From positions 127,743-191,742 of the forward strand of contig CAWDAI010000014.1 of the NCBI GenBank assembly GCA_963800275.1: 64,000 nucleotides of DNA, written 5' to 3'. Below are positions 18,704 to 26,841 of this stretch, one piece after another (within the stretch, counting starts at the first letter, position 1; every line of letters starts with the position of its first letter). The notes beneath the pieces were generated by a model that was not told the origin of the DNA, ran no database searches, and saw nothing but the letters and a program-made list of their open reading frames with translations. A program made the position numbers and the translations under genes. The DNA is from JAFMJV01 sp963800275. GTDB lineage: Bacteria; Chloroflexota; Limnocylindria; Limnocylindrales; CSP1-4.

Positions 18704-20109
18704 TGCCGACCGAAGATCAGCTCAACAAGATCGTGGACGAGTGGCTGGATTCCACCAGCCGCTCCCCGCACAGCGCGCCGCTGACGGTCGCCCGAGTCAT
18801 GGCTCGGCTGCCGCAGACCCGTCAGCGCCGCACCTGGTGGCCGCTGCCCTTCCGCGGGCGCGCAGCCGGCCACCGCCAGGACCCCTCCGACACGGAGTAC
18901 CGGTCCGAGCCCATCGTGGCCGTGAGTGGCCACTCCCCCACACTCACAGGGAGGACCCTGTCCATGTTCAGTCCAGCCAAGATCGTGGCGGCCGCGGCCG
19001 TCCTCGCCATCGGCAGTGCGTTCCTGGTCGCGCGACCATTCGACCAGGCCCCCTCACAACCGGCGGTCGCGATCCCTGCCACCGACTCCGGCCCGCTCCT
19101 CGAAGCTCGCCAGCGCCACACGGCCACGGGCCTGGCGGATGGCAGCGTGCTCGTCATCGGCGGACAGGCGGATGACCGCACGGCCGAGGCGACGGCCGAG
19201 CGCTGGGATCCACAGACCGGCGAGTTCGCACCGGCCGGTGAGCTGATCGAAGCGCGCTACGACCACACCGCCACGCTGCTGCCGGACGGGCGTGTGCTGG
19301 TGATCGGTGGCTACGGCAACGACGACAGCTGGCTCGATACGGCCGAGGTGTGGGATCCGCAGACGGACACCTTCTCGCCGGCCGGGACGCTGGCGGTGGG
19401 GCGGCAGCTGCACTCCGCGACCATGTTGCCTGACGGCCGGGTGCTCGTCATCGGCGGGTACGGCGGCGACTTCGAGTGGCTGACGTCAGCCGAGATGTGG
19501 GATCCGCAGACGGACACCTTCTCGCCGGCCGGGACGCTGGCGGAGGCGCGCTGGCAGCATGACGCGACGCTGCTCCCGGATGGTCGCGTGCTTGTGACCG
19601 GTGGCGCCGAGGGTATCAACGCGCGCGCGCTCGCCGAGATCTGGGACCCCGCGTCCATGTCCTTCGGGCCCGCCGGCGATCTGGCCGAAGCTCGCTACGA
19701 CCACAGCAGCACGCTGCTCCCTGACGGTCGAGTCCTGATCACCGGGGGCAACCTGAGCGGCGATCCGTGGGACACCGCCTCCGCCGAGCTCTGGGATCCG
19801 GACACGGCGACCTTCAGCGCCACGGGTCCGCTCCTCCGGTCCCGGGCGAAAGAGACCGCGACGCTGCTGCCCGACGGACGCGTGCTCGTCCTGGGCGGTG
19901 GCAATACCGAAGGACTCGATCGTTCTGCCGAGGCTTGGGACCCGGCGACCGGCGCCTTCAGTGCAGCGGGTTCGCTCGCGGTCGGGCACGACGACCCCAC
20001 GACCACGCTCCTCCCGGACGGACGCGCCCTGGTCGTGGGCGGCACCGCCGTGGACGGCGCGGCCCTCGATGCGGCTGAGCTGTTCGCGCCGGACGCCGCC
20101 TCCGAGTAG
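18703..20109 (+). CDS. Membrane-anchored Kelch-repeat protein, probable anti-sigma factor
   Basis: This 468-residue protein has three parts. Residues 1 to about 90 are hydrophilic and cytoplasmic (starts MPTEDQLNKIVDEWLD). A membrane helix lies at about 92-112 (KIVAAAAVLAIGSAFLVARP). The large outside domain contains six or seven Kelch-type blades, each with TLLPDGRVLVIGG followed by AEVWDPQT and FSPAG. The start overlaps the stop of the ECF sigma gene, behind GGAGGT at 18691-18696. The order and topology fit a transmembrane anti-sigma factor whose sensor is a beta-propeller, but the cytoplasmic part has no recognisable zinc anti-sigma motif. The blades are so alike that the DNA contains exact 48-bp repeats. 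Confidence 0.75.
   Translation: MPTEDQLNKIVDEWLDSTSRSPHSAPLTVARVMARLPQTRQRRTWWPLPFRGRAAGHRQDPSDTEYRSEPIVAVSGHSPTLTGRTLSMFSPAKIVAAAAVLAIGSAFLVARPFDQAPSQPAVAIPATDSGPLLEARQRHTATGLADGSVLVIGGQADDRTAEATAERWDPQTGEFAPAGELIEARYDHTATLLPDGRVLVIGGYGNDDSWLDTAEVWDPQTDTFSPAGTLAVGRQLHSATMLPDGRVLVIGGYGGDFEWLTSAEMWDPQTDTFSPAGTLAEARWQHDATLLPDGRVLVTGGAEGINARALAEIWDPASMSFGPAGDLAEARYDHSSTLLPDGRVLITGGNLSGDPWDTASAELWDPDTATFSATGPLLRSRAKETATLLPDGRVLVLGGGNTEGLDRSAEAWDPATGAFSAAGSLAVGHDDPTTTLLPDGRALVVGGTAVDGAALDAAELFAPDAASE
19349..19396 (+). repeat. 48-bp direct repeat, copy 1 (Kelch blade)
   Basis: It is identical base for base to 19496-19543, 147 bases downstream. Both copies encode the WDPQTDTFSPAGTLA part of consecutive Kelch blades. 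Exact identity points to recent internal duplication or gene conversion. Confidence 0.9.
19496..19543 (+). repeat. 48-bp direct repeat, copy 2 (Kelch blade)
   Basis: Second copy of the repeat at 19349-19396, in the same reading frame and one blade later (49 codons). Confidence 0.9.
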
Positions 20110-20138
20110 CTATCACCGCGAGTCCCGCGGTCCAGACC

Positions 20139-20167
20139 GGCGCCCCCAAAGGAAGCTTGGGGGCGCC
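20139..20167 (+). terminator. Strong hairpin after the sigma/Kelch operon
   Basis: GGCGCCCCCAA (20139-20149) pairs perfectly with TTGGGGGCGCC (20157-20167) around a seven-base loop, 30 bases past the Kelch stop codon. No T-run follows, so it is either a Rho-independent terminator of the GC-rich type or an mRNA-stabilising end. The rest of the gap to 20498 contains only the hairpin at 20299 and no gene I can support. Confidence 0.6.
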
Positions 20168-20298
20168 ACCGTATGGTGAGATCAGCCAGAACGTGAGCCG
20201 GCAACGACCGGGGCGTCCATGCCATGGGTTCCGTGCGTTACAGACGACGCCACACACCAGGAGTCAGTCTCTCGTCGCGGGACTCCCTTTCCCCGTAT

Positions 20299-20333
20299 CA
20301 CACCCCCATCGGCGTGCGCCCGGTGGGGGTGTG
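20299..20333 (+). terminator. Second hairpin in the intergenic gap, followed by TTTCTC
   Basis: CACACCCCCA (20299-20308) pairs with TGGGGGTGTG (20324-20333) across a 15-base loop. A T-rich TTTCTC follows in the plus direction. It may back up the hairpin at 20139 or end an unannotated short transcript between the two. Confidence 0.45.
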
Positions 20334-20498
20334 TTTCTCGGTCGCGACTCACCGCTTCCTGGGCCGCACCTCCGACCCTGTAACCAAGCCTGGGCGATAC
20401 GCAACGAGCATCGGGTCGTCGTGACGGGCCCGTAGCTCGTGGCCGCCCGCGGTGATGTCGATGGGCGGAGGCTTCCCCTGAGAGACGATCGCCGGGGT

Positions 20499-21215
20499 TC
20501 AGTCTGGAGGTGGTGGACTGCCCGTGTTACCGCTCACCGATGTGACCGCCTCTTCCTCCGAGTCGAACGCGACCCCGACCCCGATGGGGCAGGCCACGCC
20601 CGTGCCGTGGTCGGGGCAGTAGCCGTTGGGGTTCTTGGAGAGGTATTGCTGGTGGTAGGGCTCGGCGTAGTAGAACGGTCCCGCATCGGTGATCTCGGTG
20701 GTGATCGTGCCGTAGCCCGCAGCCGTCAGCTGCTCCTGGTAGGCATCGCGTGAGGCTTCCGCCGCGGCCCGCTCCTGCGGCGAGCCGACCATGATGAGCG
20801 ACCGATACTGCGTGCCCTGGTCGTTGCCCTGGCGCATGCCCTGGGTGGGGTCATGGTGCTCCCAGAAGCGCTTGAGCAGCGCCTCGTACGAGACCCGCTC
20901 GGGGTCATAGACCACGAGCACGACCTCGGCGTGGCCGGTCCGGCCGGTGCAGGTCTCCTCGTAGGTGGGATTGGGCGTGTAGCCGCCGGCATAGCCGACC
21001 GCGGTCGAGATGACCCCATCCGTCTCCCAGAAGGCCTTCTCCGCCCCCCAGAAGCAACCCAGGCCGAAGATGGCGGTGCGGGCCCCATCTGGCCATGGCG
21101 GCGTGAGCGTGGCGCCATTCACGTGATGCGGCTCGGTGATGGTGATGGCCTCGGCCCGGCCGGGCAGAGCCTCGGACCGCTCGGGCATGGTGGAAGGTCG
21201 TCGGAAGAGGAACAT
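20499..21215 (-). CDS. msrA: Peptide-methionine (S)-S-oxide reductase
   Basis: MsrA reduces methionine-S-sulfoxide in oxidised proteins, using thioredoxin. The 238-residue protein carries the active-site motif GLGCFWGAEKAF with the catalytic Cys. It also has the family segments VGYAGGYTPNPTYEE, HAEVVLVVYDP and FWEHHDPTQG. PFYYAEPYHQQYLSKNP is followed by a resolving-type Cys in NGYCPDHG. ATG at 21215 (MFLFRRPS) is taken as the start; the longer frame to 21305 overlaps the divergent gene's leader. No msrB lies next to it. Confidence 0.93.
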   Translation of the reverse strand: MFLFRRPSTMPERSEALPGRAEAITITEPHHVNGATLTPPWPDGARTAIFGLGCFWGAEKAFWETDGVISTAVGYAGGYTPNPTYEETCTGRTGHAEVVLVVYDPERVSYEALLKRFWEHHDPTQGMRQGNDQGTQYRSLIMVGSPQERAAAEASRDAYQEQLTAAGYGTITTEITDAGPFYYAEPYHQQYLSKNPNGYCPDHGTGVACPIGVGVAFDSEEEAVTSVSGNTGSPPPPD

Positions 21216-21308
21216 GCCTAGATAGTAGCCAGCCCGCGTGACGGCGCCATGAAGGATGTCCGGCGCAGTACCATTTCGAGTGAGCCATACACACCAGAGG
21301 AGCACGCC

Positions 21309-21674
21309 TTGTCGTCAGAGGGTCTGTCCGGGGATCCGGCGGTCTACCGCGAGCGGCTGAACGAGCAGCCGGACGAGCAGCTCGATGCCTGGATGATCGA
21401 GTTCATGCGTGACATGTCCATCCGCCGCGGCGTGATCCCCGTGCTGGCCGACTTCCGGGCCGCCACCGGCCTTGACGATGCCGGCATCGAGCGTGCCTTC
21501 ACCGCCGGGGGTGGCGCGCCCGCCACCATCGGGCGTACAGCCGAGGGCCAGCTGATGCTGCCGGCCATCTCGCTCCACTTCCTCGTGCCCGGCCTGCGCG
21601 CACGCTCTGATCGCGCCCGCGAGCAGATGGTGGATTTCCTCGTCAACGGCTTCGAGACCCTGGTCTTCATCTAG
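21309..21674 (+). CDS. Hypothetical protein (121 residues)
   Basis: The product is soluble, acidic and mostly helical, with segments such as PDEQLDAWMIEFMRDMS, GVIPVLADFRAATGLDD and MVDFLVNGFETLVFI. TTG at 21309 is chosen because AGAGGAG lies at 21296-21302. An ATG at 21249 in the same frame would overlap the msrA control region. I do not recognise the family. The PAP2 phosphatase gene follows after four bases, so the two are probably co-transcribed. Confidence 0.6.
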   Translation: MSSEGLSGDPAVYRERLNEQPDEQLDAWMIEFMRDMSIRRGVIPVLADFRAATGLDDAGIERAFTAGGGAPATIGRTAEGQLMLPAISLHFLVPGLRARSDRAREQMVDFLVNGFETLVFI

Positions 21675-21678
21675 CGGC

Positions 21679-22602
21679 GTGCCGCGCACGACCGCGACCG
21701 GCACCCCCGCCCGCCCAGGTCGCTTCTGGCTGGCCGCGGCCGGCGCGGCCCTGATGGTCGCCCTGGCGGACGTGCTCTTCGTGCTCAACCCCTTGGGCCA
21801 GGAGCTGGAGAACCTGGCCTTGCTCGGAGCGCGCGACGAGTTCCGCGAACTGCGCGCTGACTCGCTGCAGGACCTGAGCTCGATCAGCGCGATGGGCTTC
21901 GCGGTCTCCATCGCGGTGGTGATGCTGGTGGCCCTCCTGCGCCGCAAGCCCGCCCTCGCGCTCGCCGCGGCTGCGGTCATGGCCGGCTCCGCGGTCACGA
22001 CCGAGCTGGCCAAGCGGGTGCTCCTCCGGCCGGAGCTTATCGACGCGCCGCCCAGCTGGCTCAGCAACAGCTTCCCCAGCGGGCACGTGACGGTGGCGGT
22101 CGCGATCGGCATCGGTGCGGTGCTGGTAGTGCCGTATGCACTGCGCCCGCTGACCACGCTGGTCGCGGTCGTCTACGCCACGGGCATCGCACAGGCCGTG
22201 GGCATCGCCGGCTGGCACCGCCTGTCCGACGTCATCGGGGCCGCGTTCGTCGTGCTCGCCATCGCCTCGCTCGTGCTCGGCGCCCTGGCGGTGGACGGCC
22301 GGGTGCGCTCGTTCCACCGGCCGCGCCGGATCGGCTTCCTGCTGGTGGCGCTCCTCCTCGGTGGCGCCGGGCTCATCCTCGTCGGCGCGGGAACGCTCTT
22401 CGGCCTGGCGCGCCTGCTGCCGGTACCGGCGGTCCCCAGCAGGGACGACCTGGAGCTGGCCTATGCCACCACGCTCGTCATCGGCAGTGGCGTCATCGGC
22501 CTGGCCTTCCTCGCCTTCCACGCGCTCATCCGCCCCTTTGCCATCGACGAGACGGACGTGTTCAAGGCACCGACCGGCCCTGCCGCACCGGCGTCCGCCT
22601 AG
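21679..22602 (+). CDS. PAP2-superfamily membrane phosphatase
   Basis: A 307-residue integral membrane protein with about six hydrophobic helices. The PAP2 signatures are SFPSGHVT (motif 2, with the catalytic-site His) and GWHRLSDVIG (motif 3, with the nucleophile His). Motif 1 is weakly represented by AKRVLLRPE. Family members dephosphorylate lipid phosphates such as phosphatidate or undecaprenyl pyrophosphate. A role in lipid-carrier recycling is possible but not shown. An extra C-terminal pair of helices (GFLLVALLLGGAGLILVGAG and a later one) follows the core. Confidence 0.82.
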   Translation: MPRTTATGTPARPGRFWLAAAGAALMVALADVLFVLNPLGQELENLALLGARDEFRELRADSLQDLSSISAMGFAVSIAVVMLVALLRRKPALALAAAAVMAGSAVTTELAKRVLLRPELIDAPPSWLSNSFPSGHVTVAVAIGIGAVLVVPYALRPLTTLVAVVYATGIAQAVGIAGWHRLSDVIGAAFVVLAIASLVLGALAVDGRVRSFHRPRRIGFLLVALLLGGAGLILVGAGTLFGLARLLPVPAVPSRDDLELAYATTLVIGSGVIGLAFLAFHALIRPFAIDETDVFKAPTGPAAPASA

Positions 22603-22608
22603 CCTGTC

Positions 22609-23091
22609 CTAGCCCCGGTCCTCTCGGTCGTCGCCGACGATCCGCGCGCTCGCTACCCGCTGGCGGTCCGACCGGGCTCGGGCCGCCTCCTGTTGCAGGA
22701 CGCGCAGCACCGCCTCCACGTCACTGCGCAGCGACCGGTCGCGGATCCGCTCGGTCCAGCCCACGTCACGTACGAGCTGGCGACGGTCGACGCGGACGGA
22801 AAGCCGTCCGGCGTCGGGCGCCTCCTGGTCGGACCCGTCGAAGACGACCTCCATGAGCACCGCCTGGCCGCTCTCGAGCGGCCAGGCCGCCACGAACGAG
22901 CCGCCGTCGCTCGCCCGCCAGCGCACGAGGTGTGCCCCGACCGGCGCCTGGCCCTCGGCGGGCAGCCGGGCGTAATCGGGGCGCAGCAGCTCGATGCCGC
23001 CGCGCGTGGTGAAGTAGCGATAGAGGAGCGCGCCGATGGCCACCGCCAGCGCCAGGTAGAACAGCTCGGCGGGGATGGTCAAGGGCAGCAT
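22609..23091 (-). CDS. Hypothetical single-pass membrane protein
   Basis: The 160-residue product starts with one membrane helix (ELFYLALAVAIGALLYRYF, residues 9-27). A soluble domain with several beta strands (HLVRWRASDGGSFVAAW, AVLMEVVFDG, RLSVRVDRRQLV) and an Arg-rich helical tail follow. It lies 30 bases after parB on the same strand and probably belongs to the par operon. No family recognised. Confidence 0.6.
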   Translation of the reverse strand: MLPLTIPAELFYLALAVAIGALLYRYFTTRGGIELLRPDYARLPAEGQAPVGAHLVRWRASDGGSFVAAWPLESGQAVLMEVVFDGSDQEAPDAGRLSVRVDRRQLVRDVGWTERIRDRSLRSDVEAVLRVLQQEAARARSDRQRVASARIVGDDREDRG

Positions 23092-23121
23092 GGGCAGGCC
23101 AGGGAGCGGGCCGACGACCGG

Positions 23122-24303
23122 CTAGTCGCGCGGCTCCGCGGCGGACTGGGCGGCCTGCTCGGCGGCGGTCATGGCCTCCTCCAGCTGGCTCACCAGGGTG
23201 TGGCTCAGCCCGCGGTCGCTCTGTCGCACCACCGCGATAGCGTTCTCCAGCTTGATCTTGGCCATGGTCAGGTACTTGGCGAACTGCTGCCGCTCGTGCC
23301 CGGAGGCCTCGGCCAGCGCCGGGTCGGTGGTCAGCGCGGCGGTGAGCTCGGCGATGGCGGCGGATAGGTGGTCACTGGCCACGTCCAGGCCCACGGCCCC
23401 TTCGTGGTCAGGCGCCTCGTCCACCACGATGGGCACCGCCACATAGGACTCACCCACGGTATCGCCGGCCTGATCGGCCTCTAGCGGGACCCCAGGCTCG
23501 GGTGCCGGCGCGTTCGCCTCGGCCAGGACTGCCTCGTCCGCCCAGGCGACATCGGCCACCGCCAGCTCCTCGCCCGCGGGGTCGACTGCACCCGGCTCGG
23601 CCTTGGGTCGACCCTCGATGCGTTGGCGCAGCTTGACCAGGCTCAGCTCACCCGCGGCCACCTGCCGCGCGAGGCGGCGGCGCTTGCGCGGGTCGGTCAC
23701 CTTCATCAGCTCGTAGGCGTGCGAGAGCGTGTCGCTGCGCTCGGCCACCAGCGCGCGCACGTCCTCGGGCGCATCGACCAGTCGCAGCCGGTTCTCCAGG
23801 TAGCCCTTGTCCTTGCCCAGCTTGGTGGCCAGCTTGCGCAAGCTGTAGCCGTGCTCGATGGTCATGCGCGCGAACATCTCCGCTTCCTCCAGCGGTGAGA
23901 TGTCCTCGCGCTGGAGGTTCTCGATGATGGCGATCTCCAGGGCGTCCTCGTCATCGATCTGCTCGACGATGGCGGGGATGACCAGCAGGCCGGCCAGTCG
24001 CGACGCTCGCCAGCGACGCTCGCCGGCCACGATCTGGTAGCCCTCGCCGAAGGGCCGCACCAGGATGGGCTGCAGCACCCCGTGCTCGCGGATCGACGCG
24101 GCCAGGTCGGCCAGCGCGTCCTCGTCGAAGTGGCGCCGGGGCTGGGCCGGGTTGGTCTGGACGCGGTCGAGCGGTAGGCGGCGAATGTCGCGCGCGCCGC
24201 CGGGTTCGTCCGGCTTGAGCAGATCCATGAGGGCGGGCGTATATCCGTCGCGCTCGCTCGAGAGGCGCGCTGCCGCCTGCGAGCGGAAGTCCGGTCTAGC
24301 CAA
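23122..24303 (-). CDS. parB: Chromosome-partitioning protein ParB
   Basis: ParB binds parS, spreads as a CTP-dependent clamp and works with ParA in chromosome segregation. The 393-residue protein has the N-terminal nuclease-like domain with RRHFDEDALADLAASI, VRPFGEGYQIVAGERRWRAS and ENLQREDISPLEEAEMF. A helix-turn-helix follows (YSLRKLATKLGKDKGYLENRL). An acidic linker leads to a C-terminal dimerisation region. Its start overlaps the parA stop by eight bases. I looked for the TGTTTCACGTGAAACA-type parS palindrome and did not see one in this window. Confidence 0.92.
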   Translation of the reverse strand: MARPDFRSQAAARLSSERDGYTPALMDLLKPDEPGGARDIRRLPLDRVQTNPAQPRRHFDEDALADLAASIREHGVLQPILVRPFGEGYQIVAGERRWRASRLAGLLVIPAIVEQIDDEDALEIAIIENLQREDISPLEEAEMFARMTIEHGYSLRKLATKLGKDKGYLENRLRLVDAPEDVRALVAERSDTLSHAYELMKVTDPRKRRRLARQVAAGELSLVKLRQRIEGRPKAEPGAVDPAGEELAVADVAWADEAVLAEANAPAPEPGVPLEADQAGDTVGESYVAVPIVVDEAPDHEGAVGLDVASDHLSAAIAELTAALTTDPALAEASGHERQQFAKYLTMAKIKLENAIAVVRQSDRGLSHTLVSQLEEAMTAAEQAAQSAAEPRD

Positions 24304-25066
24304 GGTCGATCACCTCCTGCGCCAGGGCGCGATAGGTCTCGGCGGCAGCCGAGCGGCGGGCGTACGAGGTCACGGGTACGCCCGCGAGTGGGGCTTCGCC
24401 CAGGCGGACGGTCTGCTTCACGATCGAGTGGAACACGTGGTAGTCCCCCAGCTCGGAGAGTTCGGCGAGCATGTCCTTGGCCAGGTTCGTGCGGCCGTCG
24501 TAGAAGGTGGGCAGGATGCCCAGGATGCGCAGGCGCGGGTTGAGCCCCTTGCCCTGGATCTGGGTCACCAGGTTGGCCAGGGCGCGGAAGCCCTTGAGGC
24601 TGTAGTACTGCGTCTGGACCGGGATGATGACCCCGTCCGAGGCCACCAGCGCGTTGATGGTCAGCAGGCCCAGCGTGGGTGGGCAGTCGATGACGATGTA
24701 GTCGTACTGCTTCTCGGCCCAGCCGTGGAGCACCTCGCGCAGGGCGTGCTCGCGGCCGATGGTGCTGAAGAGCTGGTTCTCCGTGGCCGAGAGGTCGATG
24801 TCCGACGGGGCCACGTCCACGCCTTCGGTGGTGGTGGCCTCGATGATGTCCTCCAGTGAGAGCGATGGGTCCAGCAGCACGTTGGCGATGGAGACCTCGA
24901 TGTCTCGCGCGTTGAGCCCGAGTCCCACGGTCAGGTTCGCCTGCGGATCCATGTCCAGGCAGAGCACCTTCCGGCCGCGCTCCGCCAGCGCACCTGCAAG
25001 GTTGATCGACGTGGTGGTCTTGCCCACGCCGCCCTTCTGGTTGGCGATGGAGATGATCCGTGCCAA
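24296..25066 (-). CDS. parA: Chromosome-partitioning ATPase ParA (Soj)
   Basis: A deviant Walker-type ATPase of 256 residues. It has NQKGGVGKTTTSINLA with the signature Lys, DMDPQANLT and VIDCPPTLGLLTINAL. It lacks a long N-terminal DNA-binding extension, as in chromosomal ParA/Soj. TTG at 25066 is chosen because the protein then begins MARIISIANQKGG, and GGGAGG sits just upstream. The frame is open to 25114, but those residues are not conserved. It is followed by parB with an eight-base overlap. Confidence 0.92.
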   Translation of the reverse strand: MARIISIANQKGGVGKTTTSINLAGALAERGRKVLCLDMDPQANLTVGLGLNARDIEVSIANVLLDPSLSLEDIIEATTTEGVDVAPSDIDLSATENQLFSTIGREHALREVLHGWAEKQYDYIVIDCPPTLGLLTINALVASDGVIIPVQTQYYSLKGFRALANLVTQIQGKGLNPRLRILGILPTFYDGRTNLAKDMLAELSELGDYHVFHSIVKQTVRLGEAPLAGVPVTSYARRSAAAETYRALAQEVIDLG

Positions 25067-25253
25067 GGCACCCTCCCGGTGGTGCCGCGCGACGACGAGC
25101 GGCTTCCCGGCCAAAGTCTAGCGAATGGTGCATCCGCCCACCACCCGAGCGCCCAGACGGCGAGCGTGACTCCGAGGGGCGGCCGCGCGCTACCATGCTG
25201 CAGCGGCCGGTCGGGGCATGGCCGCGGCAGCCGAGGCAGATGGGAGAGGCGGC

Positions 25254-26807
25254 GTGAGCGACAACCGGGCGCAGATCGAGCGCCTGCATCAGCTGCGGGA
25301 GCAGGCCCACCTCGGTGGTGGCCAGGCCCGTATCGACCAGCAGCACGCCAAGGGCAAGCTGACCGCTCGCGAGCGGCTGGAGCTGCTGCTTGACCCGGAC
25401 ACCTTCGTCGAGTTCGACGCCTTCGTCACGCACCGCTCGTACGACTTCGGACTTGACGAGCAGCGGATCCTCGGCGACGGCGTGGTCACCGGGCACGGCC
25501 AGATCGACGGCCGGACCGTGTTCGTCTTCAGCCAGGACTTCACCGTCTTCGGCGGCTCCCTGAGCGAGGCCCACGCGGAGAAGATCTGCAAGATCATGGA
25601 CCTCGCGGTGAAGGTCGGTGCGCCGGTCATCGGCCTCAACGACAGCGGTGGCGCTCGCATCCAGGAGGGCGTGGTCTCGCTCGGCGGCTACGCCGACATC
25701 TTCCTGCGCAACACCATGGCCAGCGGCGTGATCCCCCAGATCTCGCTGATCATGGGCCCGTGTGCGGGCGGCGCCGTCTACTCCCCGGCCATCACCGACT
25801 TCACGCTCATGGTCGAGGGCACCTCCTTCATGTTCGTGACCGGGCCGGACGTGGTCAAGACGGTCACGCACGAGGCCGTGGACCGTGAGCACCTCGGGGG
25901 CGCCTCGGTGCACACCTCGATCAGCGGGGTGGCCCACCACGCGGCCCCCGACGAGGGGTCCGTGCTGGCCACCGCGCGCCGGCTGCTGGGCCACCTGCCC
26001 CAGAACAACACCACCACCGCGCCCTGCCTGGCGGCCAGCGATCCGCGCGACCGGCGCGACGAGGCGCTCGACGACGTCATCCCCGAGTCGCCCGCGCAGC
26101 CCTACGACATGCACGAGGTCATCGACCGCATCGTGGATGACGGCGAGTTCCTCGAGCTGCAGCCGGCCTGGGCGGCCAACCTCATCGTCGGCTTCGCCCG
26201 CTTCGACGGCCGGTCGGTGGGGATCGTGGCCCAGCAGCCGGCGGTGCTCGCAGGCGCGCTGGACATCGACGCCTCGGACAAGGCCGCCCGCTTCGTGCGC
26301 ACCTGCGATGCCTTCAACGTGCCCCTCCTGACCATCGAGGACGTGCCCGGCTTCCTGCCCGGTGTGGCCCAGGAGCACGGCGGCATCATCCGCCACGGAG
26401 CCAAGCTGCTCTACGCTTACTGCGAGGCCACCGTGCCCAAGGTCACCGTCATCACGCGCAAGGCCTACGGGGGCGCCTACGACGTCATGAGCAGCAAGCA
26501 CGTCCGCGGCGACGTCAACCTGGCCTGGCCCACGGCGCGCATCGCGGTCATGGGTCCCGCCGGCGCGGTCAGCATCATCTTCCGCGACGAGCTGGCCGAG
26601 GCCGATGACAGGGAAGCCGAGCGCGCCCGCCTGACCCACGAGTACGAGGAGCGCTTCGCCAACCCCTACGTCGCGGCCGGCCGAGGCTACCTCGACGACA
26701 TCATCGTGCCCTCAGAGACGCGGCCGCGGGTCATCGCCGCCTTCGAGATGCTGCAGGGCAAGCGTGATGAAAACCCGCGGCGCAAGCACGGCAACATCCC
26801 CCTGTGA
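25254..26807 (+). CDS. pccB: Acyl-CoA carboxylase carboxyltransferase (beta) subunit, probably propionyl-CoA carboxylase
   Basis: This 517-residue crotonase-fold carboxyltransferase transfers CO2 from carboxybiotin to an acyl-CoA. Family motifs include GKLTARERLELLLDPDTFVE, GLNDSGGARIQEGV, GPCAGGAVYSPA, VEDVPGFLPG-type IEDVPGFLPGVAQEHGGII and KAYGGAYDVMSSK. It is followed by separate biotin carboxylase and carrier genes and then by methylmalonyl-CoA mutase and epimerase. This context points to propionyl-CoA rather than acetyl-CoA as substrate. GTG at 25254 with GGGAGAGG upstream is the preferred start; the frame is open to 25218. Confidence 0.92.
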   Translation: MSDNRAQIERLHQLREQAHLGGGQARIDQQHAKGKLTARERLELLLDPDTFVEFDAFVTHRSYDFGLDEQRILGDGVVTGHGQIDGRTVFVFSQDFTVFGGSLSEAHAEKICKIMDLAVKVGAPVIGLNDSGGARIQEGVVSLGGYADIFLRNTMASGVIPQISLIMGPCAGGAVYSPAITDFTLMVEGTSFMFVTGPDVVKTVTHEAVDREHLGGASVHTSISGVAHHAAPDEGSVLATARRLLGHLPQNNTTTAPCLAASDPRDRRDEALDDVIPESPAQPYDMHEVIDRIVDDGEFLELQPAWAANLIVGFARFDGRSVGIVAQQPAVLAGALDIDASDKAARFVRTCDAFNVPLLTIEDVPGFLPGVAQEHGGIIRHGAKLLYAYCEATVPKVTVITRKAYGGAYDVMSSKHVRGDVNLAWPTARIAVMGPAGAVSIIFRDELAEADDREAERARLTHEYEERFANPYVAAGRGYLDDIIVPSETRPRVIAAFEMLQGKRDENPRRKHGNIPL

Positions 26808-26808
26808 G

Positions 26809-26830
26809 GCCGTCTTTGCGTAAAGACGGC
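26809..26830 (+). promoter_or_regulatory. Perfect 9-bp hairpin between pccB and the biotin carboxylase gene
   Basis: GCCGTCTTT (26809-26817) and AAAGACGGC (26822-26830) flank a GCGT loop. It lies directly after the pccB stop and 11 bases before the next ATG. It could attenuate, process or stabilise the operon mRNA and so set different levels of the subunits. Another possibility is that it hampers ribosome entry at the downstream start. Confidence 0.55.
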
Positions 26831-26841
26831 TGGGTCTGCGG

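Noticed and set aside
23100..25260. parS sites near parAB
   Set aside because: No 16-bp palindrome of the TGTTTCACGTGAAACA type was seen. It may lie outside the window.
23862..26639. A 925-codon open frame on the minus strand across parA and pccB
   Set aside because: It is antisense to parB, parA and pccB, rich in His, Gly, Arg and Asp as expected for a GC-rich shadow frame, and has no recognisable domain.
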